From Pandoraea vervacti (GTDB lineage Bacteria; Pseudomonadota; Gammaproteobacteria; Burkholderiales; Burkholderiaceae), in contig NZ_CP010897.2 in assembly GCF_000934605.2 (NCBI RefSeq), forward strand, positions 1,240,001-1,304,000: a stretch of DNA of 64,000 bases. The letters are read 5' to 3'. The position numbers were made by a program, and so were the translations under genes. The notes beneath the pieces are model-generated. The model was not told the origin of the DNA, ran no database searches, and saw only the letters and a list, made by a program, of their open reading frames with translations. Within the stretch, counting starts at the first letter, position 1, and each line of letters starts with the position of its first letter. Below, one piece after another: positions 18,074 to 26,477 of the stretch.

Positions 18074-19276
18074 TCAGCCCGCTGCGAATACCTTGCCGAT
18101 GCGATCCATGGCCTCTTCCAGCTGGGCAAGGGACGTGGCGTACGACAAACGAATGTACTGACGCGGTTCGGCAAAGCCGAAATCCAGTCCCGGCACGAGT
18201 ACGACGTCGGCTTGCTGGAGCAACGATTGCGTGAGCCGGTCGCTGTCGCCAGCATTCGGATGCGAGACGCCGGTGCAATCGGCGTAGACGTAGAAGGCCC
18301 CGTCCGGCATCACCGGGACCTTGAAGCCCAGTCGCTCCAGCGCCGGCACGACGTAATCGCGACGTTGCCGGAACGCTTCCTTGCGCTCCTCGTAAATCGC
18401 CAGGGTCTGCGGCAGGAAGCACGCCGTTGCCGCATGTTGTGCGACGGCCGACGGACAGATGAACAGGTTTTGGGCCAGTTTCTCGAACGTAGGCACCATC
18501 GATGGGGGCACCACCAGCCAGCCCAGACGCCATCCCGTCATGTTGAAGTACTTCGAGAAGCTGCTCACGACCAGCACGTCGTCGCCAAAGCTCAGCGCCG
18601 TGGTTGGCTTGCCGTCATAGGACAGGCCCTGGTAGATCTCGTCGACGAGCGTGAAGCCGCCACGCGCGCGCACCGTCTTGACGATGCGCGACAACTCGTC
18701 CGTCTCGATGGACGTTCCCGTCGGATTGGACGGCGACGCCAGCAAGACCCCCCTGGTTTTCGGTCCCCAGTGCGCCTCGATGCGCTGCGCGGTCAACTGG
18801 AAACGTTCCGCCGGACCCGACGGAATCAGCACGGGCTTGCCATCGAACGTCGACACGAAGTGACGGTTGCACGGATAGCAGGGATCCGGCATCAGGACTT
18901 CGTCGCCCACGCCGACGAGCGCAGCGCACGCCAGGACGAGCGCTGCGGACGCCCCGGCCGTCACGACGATGCGCGCCGGATCGACGTCCACGCCGTAAAA
19001 ACTACGGTAGTAGCCGGAAATTGCCTCACGCAACGCGGGAATGCCCATCGCGCCGGTGTACTGCGTCCGACCATCGCGCATGGCCTTCGCCGCCGCCTCG
19101 ATGACCGCCTCGGGCGCCGTAAAATCCGGCTCGCCGATCCCCATGTGAATGACCCGGTGCCCCGCCTTTTCCCGTAGCGCGGCCTGCTTGGCCAATTCCA
19201 TGACGTGGAAGGGAGCGATATCGTCGACACGTTGCGCGAGTGTCAGCGCGGGAGCGAGATTGGGCGTGCGATCCAT
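18074..19276 (-). CDS. PLP-dependent class I/II aminotransferase
   Basis: A 400-residue fold-type I aminotransferase. The PLP-binding Lys242 is in SSFSKYFNMTGWRLGW; other landmarks are GEPDF (48-52), SPSNPTGT (181-188), the Asp/Tyr pair in LVDEIYQGLSY, and the Arg of YIRLSYA that grips the substrate carboxylate. It belongs to the aspartate/alanine aminotransferase group, but the amino donor cannot be fixed from sequence. It follows nusB by 53 bases on the same strand and is probably the last gene of a ribB-ribH-nusB operon, an order common in Burkholderiales. Confidence 0.92.
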   Translation of the reverse strand: MDRTPNLAPALTLAQRVDDIAPFHVMELAKQAALREKAGHRVIHMGIGEPDFTAPEAVIEAAAKAMRDGRTQYTGAMGIPALREAISGYYRSFYGVDVDPARIVVTAGASAALVLACAALVGVGDEVLMPDPCYPCNRHFVSTFDGKPVLIPSGPAERFQLTAQRIEAHWGPKTRGVLLASPSNPTGTSIETDELSRIVKTVRARGGFTLVDEIYQGLSYDGKPTTALSFGDDVLVVSSFSKYFNMTGWRLGWLVVPPSMVPTFEKLAQNLFICPSAVAQHAATACFLPQTLAIYEERKEAFRQRRDYVVPALERLGFKVPVMPDGAFYVYADCTGVSHPNAGDSDRLTQSLLQQADVVLVPGLDFGFAEPRQYIRLSYATSLAQLEEAMDRIGKVFAAG

Positions 19277-19329
19277 GGGGGGCGGGGGTATCGGTAAATC
19301 GGCCGAAGCCGGTGGAAGCCGGCGAGACC

Positions 19330-19782
19330 TCAGGCGTTCTTGCCGCGACCGCCGTTGCGATTCGCGGCAACTTCGGCCGGACGCACTTCTGCGGCGAACT
19401 TGTCGAGCACACCGTTCACGAAGCGATGACCGTCCGGGCCGCCGAACGTCTTCACGACCTCGACCGCCTCGTTGATCACCACACGGTACGGCACGTCCTG
19501 AAGGTGGATCAGTTCGTAGGCGCCCGCAATCAGTGCGGCATGTTCGATGGGCGACAACTGGGCTGCCGGCCGATCCAGATAGGGCTGGAGTTGTTGCGAC
19601 AAGGCGTCCGCCTCGCGGATGCTGCCGTACAGCACAGCTTCGAGCAGAACCTGATCGGCCTTGTCATAGCCGGGGGTGGAGCGCAGGTGAGCATCGATCT
19701 CACTCGCGTGGCCGCGCGAAATCAGCCATTGATACACTCCTTGCAGCGCAAATTCGCGCGCGCGGCGCCGTGCACTCTTCAT
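19330..19782 (-). CDS. nusB: Transcription antitermination factor NusB
   Basis: A 150-residue all-helical NusB. It binds boxA RNA with NusE (S10) to keep rRNA transcription from terminating. Family marks are the Arg-rich start (SARRRAREFALQGVYQWL), the LSPIEHAALIAGAYEL segment, and PYRVVINEAVEVVKTFGG. Its ATG overlaps the ribH stop (TAATG), so translation is coupled. The RG/KN-rich tail is non-conserved. Confidence 0.96.
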   Translation of the reverse strand: MKSARRRAREFALQGVYQWLISRGHASEIDAHLRSTPGYDKADQVLLEAVLYGSIREADALSQQLQPYLDRPAAQLSPIEHAALIAGAYELIHLQDVPYRVVINEAVEVVKTFGGPDGHRFVNGVLDKFAAEVRPAEVAANRNGGRGKNA

Positions 19783-20297
19783 TACCGATCTTCCTCTTCT
19801 TCGTCTTCGTCTTCATCCGATCCGTCGTCGCCACTGAGCATATCGATGGCTTCGAGCAGATTGGCCATTTCCACCGCCACACGGGCTGCATCGCGGCCCT
19901 TTTCGGCGGCGCGCACTTCGGCCTGTTCGTCGTTTTCGGTCGTGAGCACCGCGTTGGCGATGGGGATGCCGAAATCGAGACCGATGCGCGTAATGCCGGC
20001 ACCGCTTTCGTTCGATACCAGCTCAAAGTGATACGTCTCGCCGCGGATGACCGCACCGAGCGCGATGAGCGCGTCGAACTGGCCGCACTCGGCCATTTTT
20101 TGCAATGCCAGCGGAATTTCCAGCGCGCCGGGCACCGTCACGAGCAATACGTCTTCGCCGTCGACGCCAAGGCGTTCGAGTTCGGCCACGGCGGCTTCGC
20201 GCAGCGCGGCGCAAACGGCGTCGTTGAAGCGGGCTTGCACGATACCGACGCGCAGGCCTTCACCGTCGAGTTCCGGCTGGTATTGTCCGATTTCCAT
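19782..20297 (-). CDS. ribH: 6,7-dimethyl-8-ribityllumazine synthase RibH
   Basis: A 171-residue lumazine synthase that joins 3,4-dihydroxybutanone phosphate with the ribitylamino-pyrimidine in riboflavin synthesis. It carries the substrate motif GALEIPLALQKMA and the loop ALGAVIRGETYHFELVSNES with the catalytic His. GAGGAAG lies eight bases before this ATG, better than the TTG five codons upstream. The C-terminus ends in an unusual run of about 14 Asp/Glu residues after the last helix. It is coupled to nusB and lies 127 bases after ribB. Confidence 0.95.
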   Translation of the reverse strand: MEIGQYQPELDGEGLRVGIVQARFNDAVCAALREAAVAELERLGVDGEDVLLVTVPGALEIPLALQKMAECGQFDALIALGAVIRGETYHFELVSNESGAGITRIGLDFGIPIANAVLTTENDEQAEVRAAEKGRDAARVAVEMANLLEAIDMLSGDDGSDEDEDEEEEDR

Positions 20298-20382
20298 AAT
20301 GGTCTTCCTCAAAAAAGTACCGTCCAGGCGGTGCGGCCAACGTAATGCCGATACACCCGAGACAGGCGATGTTCGGCAAGAT

Positions 20383-20411
20383 GACGCCCCGCCTGTACGG
20401 GGCGGGGCGTC
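20383..20411 (-). promoter_or_regulatory. Intercistronic hairpin between ribB and ribH
   Basis: A perfect 11-bp GC stem (20383-20393 with 20401-20411) has a seven-base loop and no T run on either strand. It is unlikely to terminate and may stabilise or process the ribB-ribH mRNA. Confidence 0.5.
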
Positions 20412-20424
20412 GTAATGGGGATAC

Positions 20425-21546
20425 TCAGGCGGTTTCGGCGCCGGGCATCGGCTGGAAGCCGGTTACCTCGAGGCCATACCCCGCCATGTTGGGGATCTTA
20501 CGCGGACTCGACAGCACCCGCATTTTACCGACGCCCAGCTCCCGCAGGATCTGCGCGCCCACGCCGTGCGTGCGAAAGTCCACCGGGCGACGCTTCGCGC
20601 GTGCAGCCTTCTCGGTTTCGTCGAGCGCTTCGAACTGGTTGAACAGATGCTCCGGCGTCTCCACGCAGTTCAGCAGCACGACCACGCCCTTGCCGGCCTC
20701 GGCGATCGCCTGCATCGCGCCGGCCAGCGTCCACGAATGCGTGGACACACCGGTCTCGAGCAGATCCATGACCGACAGCGGCTCGTGCACACGCACCAGC
20801 GTTTCGTCGTCCGGGCGGGGCGTGCCGCGCACCAGCGCCAGATGCGGGTTGCCGCTCGGCTTGTCGCGATACAACGTTGCCTGGAACGGTCCCCACGCGG
20901 TCTGCATCTCGCGCGACGCCACCGTCTCGATCATCGACTCGGTGCGGCTGCGGTAGTGAATGAGATCGACGATCGTGCCGATCTTGATGTTGTGCTGCTC
21001 GGCGAATTCCATCAACTGCGGCAGACGCGCCATCGTGCCGTCGTCGTTCATGATTTCGCAGATGACGGCCGCAGGCGTGAGGCCCGCCATCGCCGTGAGG
21101 TCGCAACCGGCTTCCGTGTGACCGGCGCGCACCAGCACACCGCCGGGCTGCGCCATGATCGGGAACACGTGACCCGGCTGGACGATGTCTTCAGGACGCG
21201 CATCGCGCGAGATCGCCGTCTGCACCGTATGCGCGCGGTCCGCTGCGGAGATGCCCGTCGTTACGCCCTCTGCCGCCTCGATCGACAGCGTGAACGCCGT
21301 GCCGTATTGCGTGCCGTTGCGGTACGTCATGAGCGGCAGATTCAACTGCTTGCAACGGGCTTGCGTCAGCGTGAGGCAGATCAGACCGCGCCCGTATTTC
21401 GCCATGAAGTTGATGGCTTCGGGGGTCGCGAATTCGGCTGCCATGACCAGGTCGCCTTCGTTCTCACGATCTTCCTCGTCAACGAGGACTACCATGCGGC
21501 CGGCCTTCAGCTCGGCAATGATTTCTTCTGTAGTGGCCAACGGCAT
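20425..21546 (-). CDS. ribB: 3,4-dihydroxy-2-butanone-4-phosphate synthase with degenerate GCH2 half
   Basis: A 373-residue RibBA-type fusion. The N-terminal half (about 1-205) is an intact DHBP synthase, making the four-carbon unit of riboflavin from ribulose 5-phosphate. It has the acidic loop DEEDRENEGDLVMAAE, the conserved TGISAADR and the HTEAGCDL motif. The C-terminal half (about 210-370) aligns in position with GTP cyclohydrolase II. However, it lacks the zinc Cys cluster and the catalytic GxxRCDC region, keeping only the outer fold. This is the RibBX type described in Proteobacteria, so GTP cyclohydrolase II must be encoded elsewhere. No FMN riboswitch is visible upstream. Confidence 0.93.
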   Translation of the reverse strand: MPLATTEEIIAELKAGRMVVLVDEEDRENEGDLVMAAEFATPEAINFMAKYGRGLICLTLTQARCKQLNLPLMTYRNGTQYGTAFTLSIEAAEGVTTGISAADRAHTVQTAISRDARPEDIVQPGHVFPIMAQPGGVLVRAGHTEAGCDLTAMAGLTPAAVICEIMNDDGTMARLPQLMEFAEQHNIKIGTIVDLIHYRSRTESMIETVASREMQTAWGPFQATLYRDKPSGNPHLALVRGTPRPDDETLVRVHEPLSVMDLLETGVSTHSWTLAGAMQAIAEAGKGVVVLLNCVETPEHLFNQFEALDETEKAARAKRRPVDFRTHGVGAQILRELGVGKMRVLSSPRKIPNMAGYGLEVTGFQPMPGAETA

Positions 21547-21656
21547 AGCGGCAACGCGGGGGCTGAATTTGGAAAGGCTCTATTCTACGCCAAGCGGATG
21601 CCTGCCAGCGTCCGATCTCGTGCTTCGGACCACCGAAATCCATCGATATAAAGGTG

Positions 21657-21686
21657 TTGACCTAAGTAATTGTGGCAACTATAGTT
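21657..21686 (+). promoter_or_regulatory. Promoter and palindromic operator of the ArsR gene
   Basis: TTGACC (21657-21662) and TATAGT (21680-21685) are 17 bases apart. The perfect palindrome AACTATAGTT (21677-21686) covers the -10, a typical place for ArsR autorepression. The leader is only a few bases long. Confidence 0.6.
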
Positions 21687-21692
21687 AGGCAC

Positions 21693-22025
21693 ATGGCTAA
21701 CCAATCCATCCCTCTCGACCGAATCTTCCAGGCGTTGTCCGACCCCACGCGTCGGGCGGTCGTCGAGCGCCTGACGATGGGACCGGCCTCGGTCAGCGAA
21801 CTGGCGCGTCCGTTTTCCATGGCACTGCCGTCGTTCTCGCAGCATCTGAACGTGCTGGAAGAAAGCGGGCTGGTCGTCTCGCGCAAGACCGGGCGCGTGC
21901 GTACGTATGTGTTGGAGACACAGACACTCGCGGGCGCACAGGATTGGCTCCAGTTGCAGCGCGACAAATGGACGCGCCGCCTCGATCAACTCGACAACTA
22001 TCTGCTGCAGATGAAGGAGACGTGA
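21693..22025 (+). CDS. ArsR-family winged-helix repressor
   Basis: A 110-residue regulator with the ArsR winged helix (about 8-85): ALSDPTRRAVVERL, then ASVSELARPFSMALPSFSQH as the DNA-reading helix, then SGLVVSRKTGRVRTYVL as the wing. It has no metal-binding Cys pair in the usual position, so it is of the metal-independent type often paired with SRPBCC proteins. The next gene, two bases on, is such a protein. Its own promoter carries a palindrome over the -10, suggesting autorepression. Confidence 0.9.
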   Translation: MANQSIPLDRIFQALSDPTRRAVVERLTMGPASVSELARPFSMALPSFSQHLNVLEESGLVVSRKTGRVRTYVLETQTLAGAQDWLQLQRDKWTRRLDQLDNYLLQMKET

Positions 22026-22027
22026 AC

Positions 22028-22552
22028 ATGAGCCTTGCCAAGCCGTCGAATCAACCCACCCAACCCAGTCTGTTCTCGGTCGATCCGAAACTGGATCTCG
22101 TGCTTGAGCGCTATGTCGATGTGCCGTGCGAGCGTGTCTGGTCGGCGTGGACGCAACCGGAACATCTCAAGAAGTGGTTCACGCCAGCGCCGTGGCAGAC
22201 GGTCGAATGCGAGATCGATCTGCGCCCCGGCGGACGGTTTCATACCGTGATGCGCTCGCCGGAGGGGCAACAGTATCCGAACGTCGGTTGCTATCTGGAG
22301 GTGGTCGAGAACGCGCGGCTCGTGTGGACGAACGCGGTGCTGCCCGGTTATCGCCCGGCGCCCGCACCCGAGGCCGAGCATGGCGGTTTCCAGTTCACCG
22401 CAGCGGTGCTGATGGAAGCGCAGGGCAAGGGCACGCGCTACACGGCGATTGCGATTCACGGCAACGAAGCGACCCGTGCGCAACATGAAGCGATGGGGTT
22501 CCACGACGGCTGGGGCAAGGCGCTCGATCAACTGGTCGATCTCATGAAGTGA
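22028..22552 (+). CDS. SRPBCC (AHSA1/START-like) domain protein
   Basis: A 174-residue single-domain protein of the activator-of-Hsp90-like SRPBCC family. Marks are LVLERYVDVPCERVWSAWTQ, then PEHLKKWFTPAP, DLRPGGRFHTVMRSPEG, and a final amphipathic helix with GWGKALDQL. The fold binds hydrophobic ligands, and none is predictable here. It starts two bases after the ArsR-type gene with AAGGAG inside that gene, forming the recurrent ArsR-SRPBCC pair. It ends at a strong terminator. Confidence 0.9.
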   Translation: MSLAKPSNQPTQPSLFSVDPKLDLVLERYVDVPCERVWSAWTQPEHLKKWFTPAPWQTVECEIDLRPGGRFHTVMRSPEGQQYPNVGCYLEVVENARLVWTNAVLPGYRPAPAPEAEHGGFQFTAAVLMEAQGKGTRYTAIAIHGNEATRAQHEAMGFHDGWGKALDQLVDLMK

Positions 22553-22580
22553 TGTTGGGCCGACGTGGTCGGTGTGACGA

Positions 22581-22614
22581 AAAGGGGGACGTGCCCGAAG
22601 GCGCGTCCCCCTTT
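22581..22614. terminator. Terminator between SRPBCC gene and livF
   Basis: AAAGGGGGACG (22581-22591) pairs with 22604-22614. Six T follow on the plus strand and four on the minus strand, so it can stop both the ArsR/SRPBCC transcript and the liv operon. Confidence 0.88.
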
Positions 22615-22701
22615 TTTCATCGCCGCGTGGCGGGGCGTCGCATCACACGCCGCTCATGCATCCACTCATGCACTGACTCATGTGTCGACTCAGGCGTCGA
22701 C

Positions 22702-23403
22702 TCAGGCGCCCAGGTAAGCGCGCTTGATGTCGTCGTTAGCGAGCAGGTTGTCGGCCGAATCGGCGAGCACGACACGACCGGTTTCAAGCACATAGCCTCG
22801 ATCGGCCACATGCAGCGCCTTGTTGGCATTCTGCTCCACCAGAAACACCGTCACGCCTTCCTCACGAATGGCGCGGATGATGTCGAAGATTTGCGCAATC
22901 ACGAGCGGTGCGAGACCGAGCGTCGGCTCGTCGAGCAGCAGCAAACGCGGGCGGCTCATCAGGGCGCGTCCGATGGCCAGCATCTGCTGCTCGCCGCCGG
23001 ACATCGTGCCGGCGCGCTGCTTGCCACGCTGTGCCAGTCGGGGGAACAACTTGAAGACGTGGTCCATGCCGGCGTCGATGTCGTCGTTGGACGCGAAGAA
23101 GCCGCCCATCTTCAGATTCTCGATGACGGTCAGGCTCGGAAACACCCGACGGCCCTCCGGCGAAATCGCCAGGCCCATGCGCATGATTTCGTGCGTCGGG
23201 CGCGCAGTGATGTCGTTGCCTTCGAACATCACACGACCGCTCGACGCGCGCGGCGTGCCGCACACGGTCATCATCAACGTGGTCTTGCCCGCGCCGTTAC
23301 TGCCGATGAGGGTGACGATCTCGCCCTTGTTCACTTCGATCGACACGCCGGAAAGCGCCTCGACGGCCCCGTAATGGGTATGGATCTGTTCCAGCTTGAG
23401 CAT
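22702..23403 (-). CDS. livF: Branched-chain amino acid ABC transporter ATPase LivF
   Basis: A 233-residue ABC ATPase of the LivF group. It has Walker A GSNGAGKTT, signature SGGEQQML, Walker B LLLLDEPTLGL and the family tail PLVIAQIFDIIRAIREEG. With LivG it powers import of leucine, isoleucine, valine or related amino acids. Its start overlaps the livG stop by one base. It is the last gene of the operon. A 12-base direct repeat (GTCGACTCAGGC, 22684-22707) spans its stop codon. Confidence 0.95.
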   Translation of the reverse strand: MLKLEQIHTHYGAVEALSGVSIEVNKGEIVTLIGSNGAGKTTLMMTVCGTPRASSGRVMFEGNDITARPTHEIMRMGLAISPEGRRVFPSLTVIENLKMGGFFASNDDIDAGMDHVFKLFPRLAQRGKQRAGTMSGGEQQMLAIGRALMSRPRLLLLDEPTLGLAPLVIAQIFDIIRAIREEGVTVFLVEQNANKALHVADRGYVLETGRVVLADSADNLLANDDIKRAYLGA

Positions 23404-24170
23404 TATTCCTCCCCGAGGTAGGCCTTGATGACGCGCGGGTCGTTGCGCACCTCGTCGGGCTTGCCGGTCATAATCGGCTTGCCGTGTTCCATCACGAGAA
23501 TCCGGTCGGAGACCCCCATCACGAGACTCATGTCGTGTTCGATGAGCAGCACCGAAATACCGAACTCATGGCGCAGTTTGTCGACCAGTTGCTGCAACTC
23601 GACCTTCTCCTGCGGATTCAGGCCGGCTGCCGGTTCGTCGAGCATGAGCAGGCGCGGCTCGGTGATCATGCAGCGCGCAATCTCGAGACGGCGTTGATGC
23701 CCGTACGACAGCGTGCCCGCTTCCCGGTTGGCGACCGGGGTGAGGCCGAGCCGGTCGAGCCACATCTTGGCGCGCTCGAGCGCCTGGCGTTCCGCGCGCC
23801 GGAATGCGCCCGTGGAGAACAGCCCCTGGAGAAAGCCGGTGTGCACGGTCATGTGCTGTGCGACGAGCAGGTTCTCCACGACCGTCAACTGACGGAAGAG
23901 ACGGATGTTCTGGAACGTACGCACCAGACCGCGCCGCGCGACCATGTGGCTCGGCAGACCGGTGATATCGGCGCCGTCGAGGGTGATCGAGCCGCCGGTC
24001 GGGCGATAGAAGCCGCCAACGCAATTGAAGACGGTCGTCTTGCCGGCGCCGTTCGGGCCGATGATCGCGAAGACTTCGTTCTTGCGGACGTCGAACTCGA
24101 CGCCGTCGACGGCAAGCAGACCGCCGAAGCGCATCTGCAGGCCGGAGAGTTTCAACAGTTCTGCACTCAT
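23403..24170 (-). CDS. livG: Branched-chain amino acid ABC transporter ATPase LivG
   Basis: A 255-residue ABC ATPase starting at the ATG that overlaps the livM stop (ATGA). A frame extending to 24521 is only the shadow of livM. It has Walker A GPNGAGKTT, the LivG-specific ITGLPSHMVARRGLVRTFQN segment, signature LSYGHQRRLEIAR and Walker B LLMLDEPAAGLN. It partners LivF in branched-chain amino acid import. Confidence 0.95.
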   Translation of the reverse strand: MSAELLKLSGLQMRFGGLLAVDGVEFDVRKNEVFAIIGPNGAGKTTVFNCVGGFYRPTGGSITLDGADITGLPSHMVARRGLVRTFQNIRLFRQLTVVENLLVAQHMTVHTGFLQGLFSTGAFRRAERQALERAKMWLDRLGLTPVANREAGTLSYGHQRRLEIARCMITEPRLLMLDEPAAGLNPQEKVELQQLVDKLRHEFGISVLLIEHDMSLVMGVSDRILVMEHGKPIMTGKPDEVRNDPRVIKAYLGEE

Positions 24171-25441
24171 TGCGGCAACTCCACATGCGGGCGGGTGGCA
24201 GGCAGCAGACCTTGCGGACGCCACATCATCATCAGCACCATCACCAGACCGAAGATCAGCATGCGGTACTCGGCGAAGTCGCGCGCCACTTCCGGCAGGA
24301 TCGTGAGCAGAATGGCCGCGAGAATCACGCCGATCTGCGAGCCCATGCCGCCAAGCACGACCACGGCGAGAATCAGCGCCGACTCGATGAACGTGAACGA
24401 CTCGGGCGTGACCAGCCCCTGACGCGCCGCGAAGAACGCGCCCGCCAGCCCGGCGAACGACGCCCCCAGCGTGAACGCGGAGAGCTTGATGCGCGTGGGG
24501 TTCAGGCCGAGCGAGCGGCAAGCGATTTCGTCTTCGCGCAGGGCTTCCCAGGCACGACCGATCGGCATGCGGATCAGACGGCTCGTCACGAACAGCGTGA
24601 AGCCGACCAGTGCAAACGCGAGCAGGTAGAGGAAAATCACCATGTGCGAGCCGCTGTATGGCAGGCCGATCAGATCATGGAACGTTTTCGCGCCTTCCAC
24701 ACTGGCCGAACGCGCCATTTCGAAGCCGAACACGCTGGGCTTCGGAATGCCCGACACGCCATCGGGGCCGCCGGTGAGACTGGTCAGGTTGTTGAGCAGC
24801 AGACGGATGATTTCACCGAAGCCCAGCGTCACGATGGCGAGATAGTCGCCACGCAGGCGCAGCACCGGGAAGCCCAGCAGGAAGCCGAAGGTCGCCGACA
24901 TGAGCGCAGCGAGCGGCAGGCATTCCCAGAACGTCAGGCCGAAGTACTGGTTGAGCAGGGCATACGTATAACCGCCTACGGCGTAAAAGCCGACGTAACC
25001 CAGATCGAGCAGACCCGCGAACCCCACGACGATGTTCAGGCCGAGGCCGAGCACGCAGTAGATGAGGGCGAGCGTGGCAACGTCCACCGCGCCGCGCGAG
25101 CCGACGAACGGCCACACCAGGCCGACGGCGAGCAGCACCCACATCGCGATGAGTTGCTGACGGCGGCCCATCGTGGGCAATGTCGGCAACGTTACCGCGC
25201 GTTTCGTGCGCAGCAGGAACGGCTTGATCAACTGGAAGACGAACACGATGGCGGTCGCGATCCAGACCGGACGCCAATGTTGCTCCAGCACGACCTTGTA
25301 GCCATCGAGCTTCAGTTGCAGGCCCAGGATGGGGGCCGTGAGGATGATCGTCACGATTGCGGCGATGACCGCACCCTTGAGCGTCTCTCCTGCCGGCGCA
25401 CGGTTGGCGGCGCCGGACTTCATGGTGAGTTGTTGTGTCAT
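24167..25441 (-). CDS. livM: Branched-chain amino acid ABC transporter permease LivM
   Basis: A 424-residue permease with about ten membrane helices. It shows the LivM signature GLDLGYVGFYAVGGYTYAL-type segment near 145-165 and GIPKPSVFGFEMA. An N-terminal extension of about 90 residues, including two hydrophobic helices, precedes the conserved core, as in other proteobacterial LivM proteins. It couples to livG through a 4-base overlap and lies eight bases after livH. Confidence 0.93.
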   Translation of the reverse strand: MTQQLTMKSGAANRAPAGETLKGAVIAAIVTIILTAPILGLQLKLDGYKVVLEQHWRPVWIATAIVFVFQLIKPFLLRTKRAVTLPTLPTMGRRQQLIAMWVLLAVGLVWPFVGSRGAVDVATLALIYCVLGLGLNIVVGFAGLLDLGYVGFYAVGGYTYALLNQYFGLTFWECLPLAALMSATFGFLLGFPVLRLRGDYLAIVTLGFGEIIRLLLNNLTSLTGGPDGVSGIPKPSVFGFEMARSASVEGAKTFHDLIGLPYSGSHMVIFLYLLAFALVGFTLFVTSRLIRMPIGRAWEALREDEIACRSLGLNPTRIKLSAFTLGASFAGLAGAFFAARQGLVTPESFTFIESALILAVVVLGGMGSQIGVILAAILLTILPEVARDFAEYRMLIFGLVMVLMMMWRPQGLLPATRPHVELPQ

Positions 25442-25449
25442 GGTCGACC

Positions 25450-26373
<924 letters not shown>

Positions 26374-26414
26374 GCGGGAAGCCTCGCGACTAGCGGGGGC
26401 CGAGCGCGAATGCG

Positions 26415-26442
26415 AGCCGCCCGCCGGGGGCGGCGGGCGGCT
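26415..26442 (-). promoter_or_regulatory. Perfect GC hairpin between livK and livH
   Basis: A 12-bp stem (26415-26426 with 26431-26442) closes a four-base loop and has no T run. Placed right after the binding-protein gene, it probably protects the livK mRNA 3' end, so that livK is made in excess over the membrane genes, a common pattern in ABC operons. Confidence 0.6.
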
Positions 26443-26477
26443 GGGGGGGATTCGCTGGCCGGTAAAGCGTCAGGGAA

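Noticed and set aside
20383..20411. Rho-independent terminator
   Set aside because: The stem is perfect, but neither strand has a following T run, and ribH needs readthrough.
21547..21692. FMN riboswitch before ribB
   Set aside because: The short upstream region lacks the conserved FMN-element segments.
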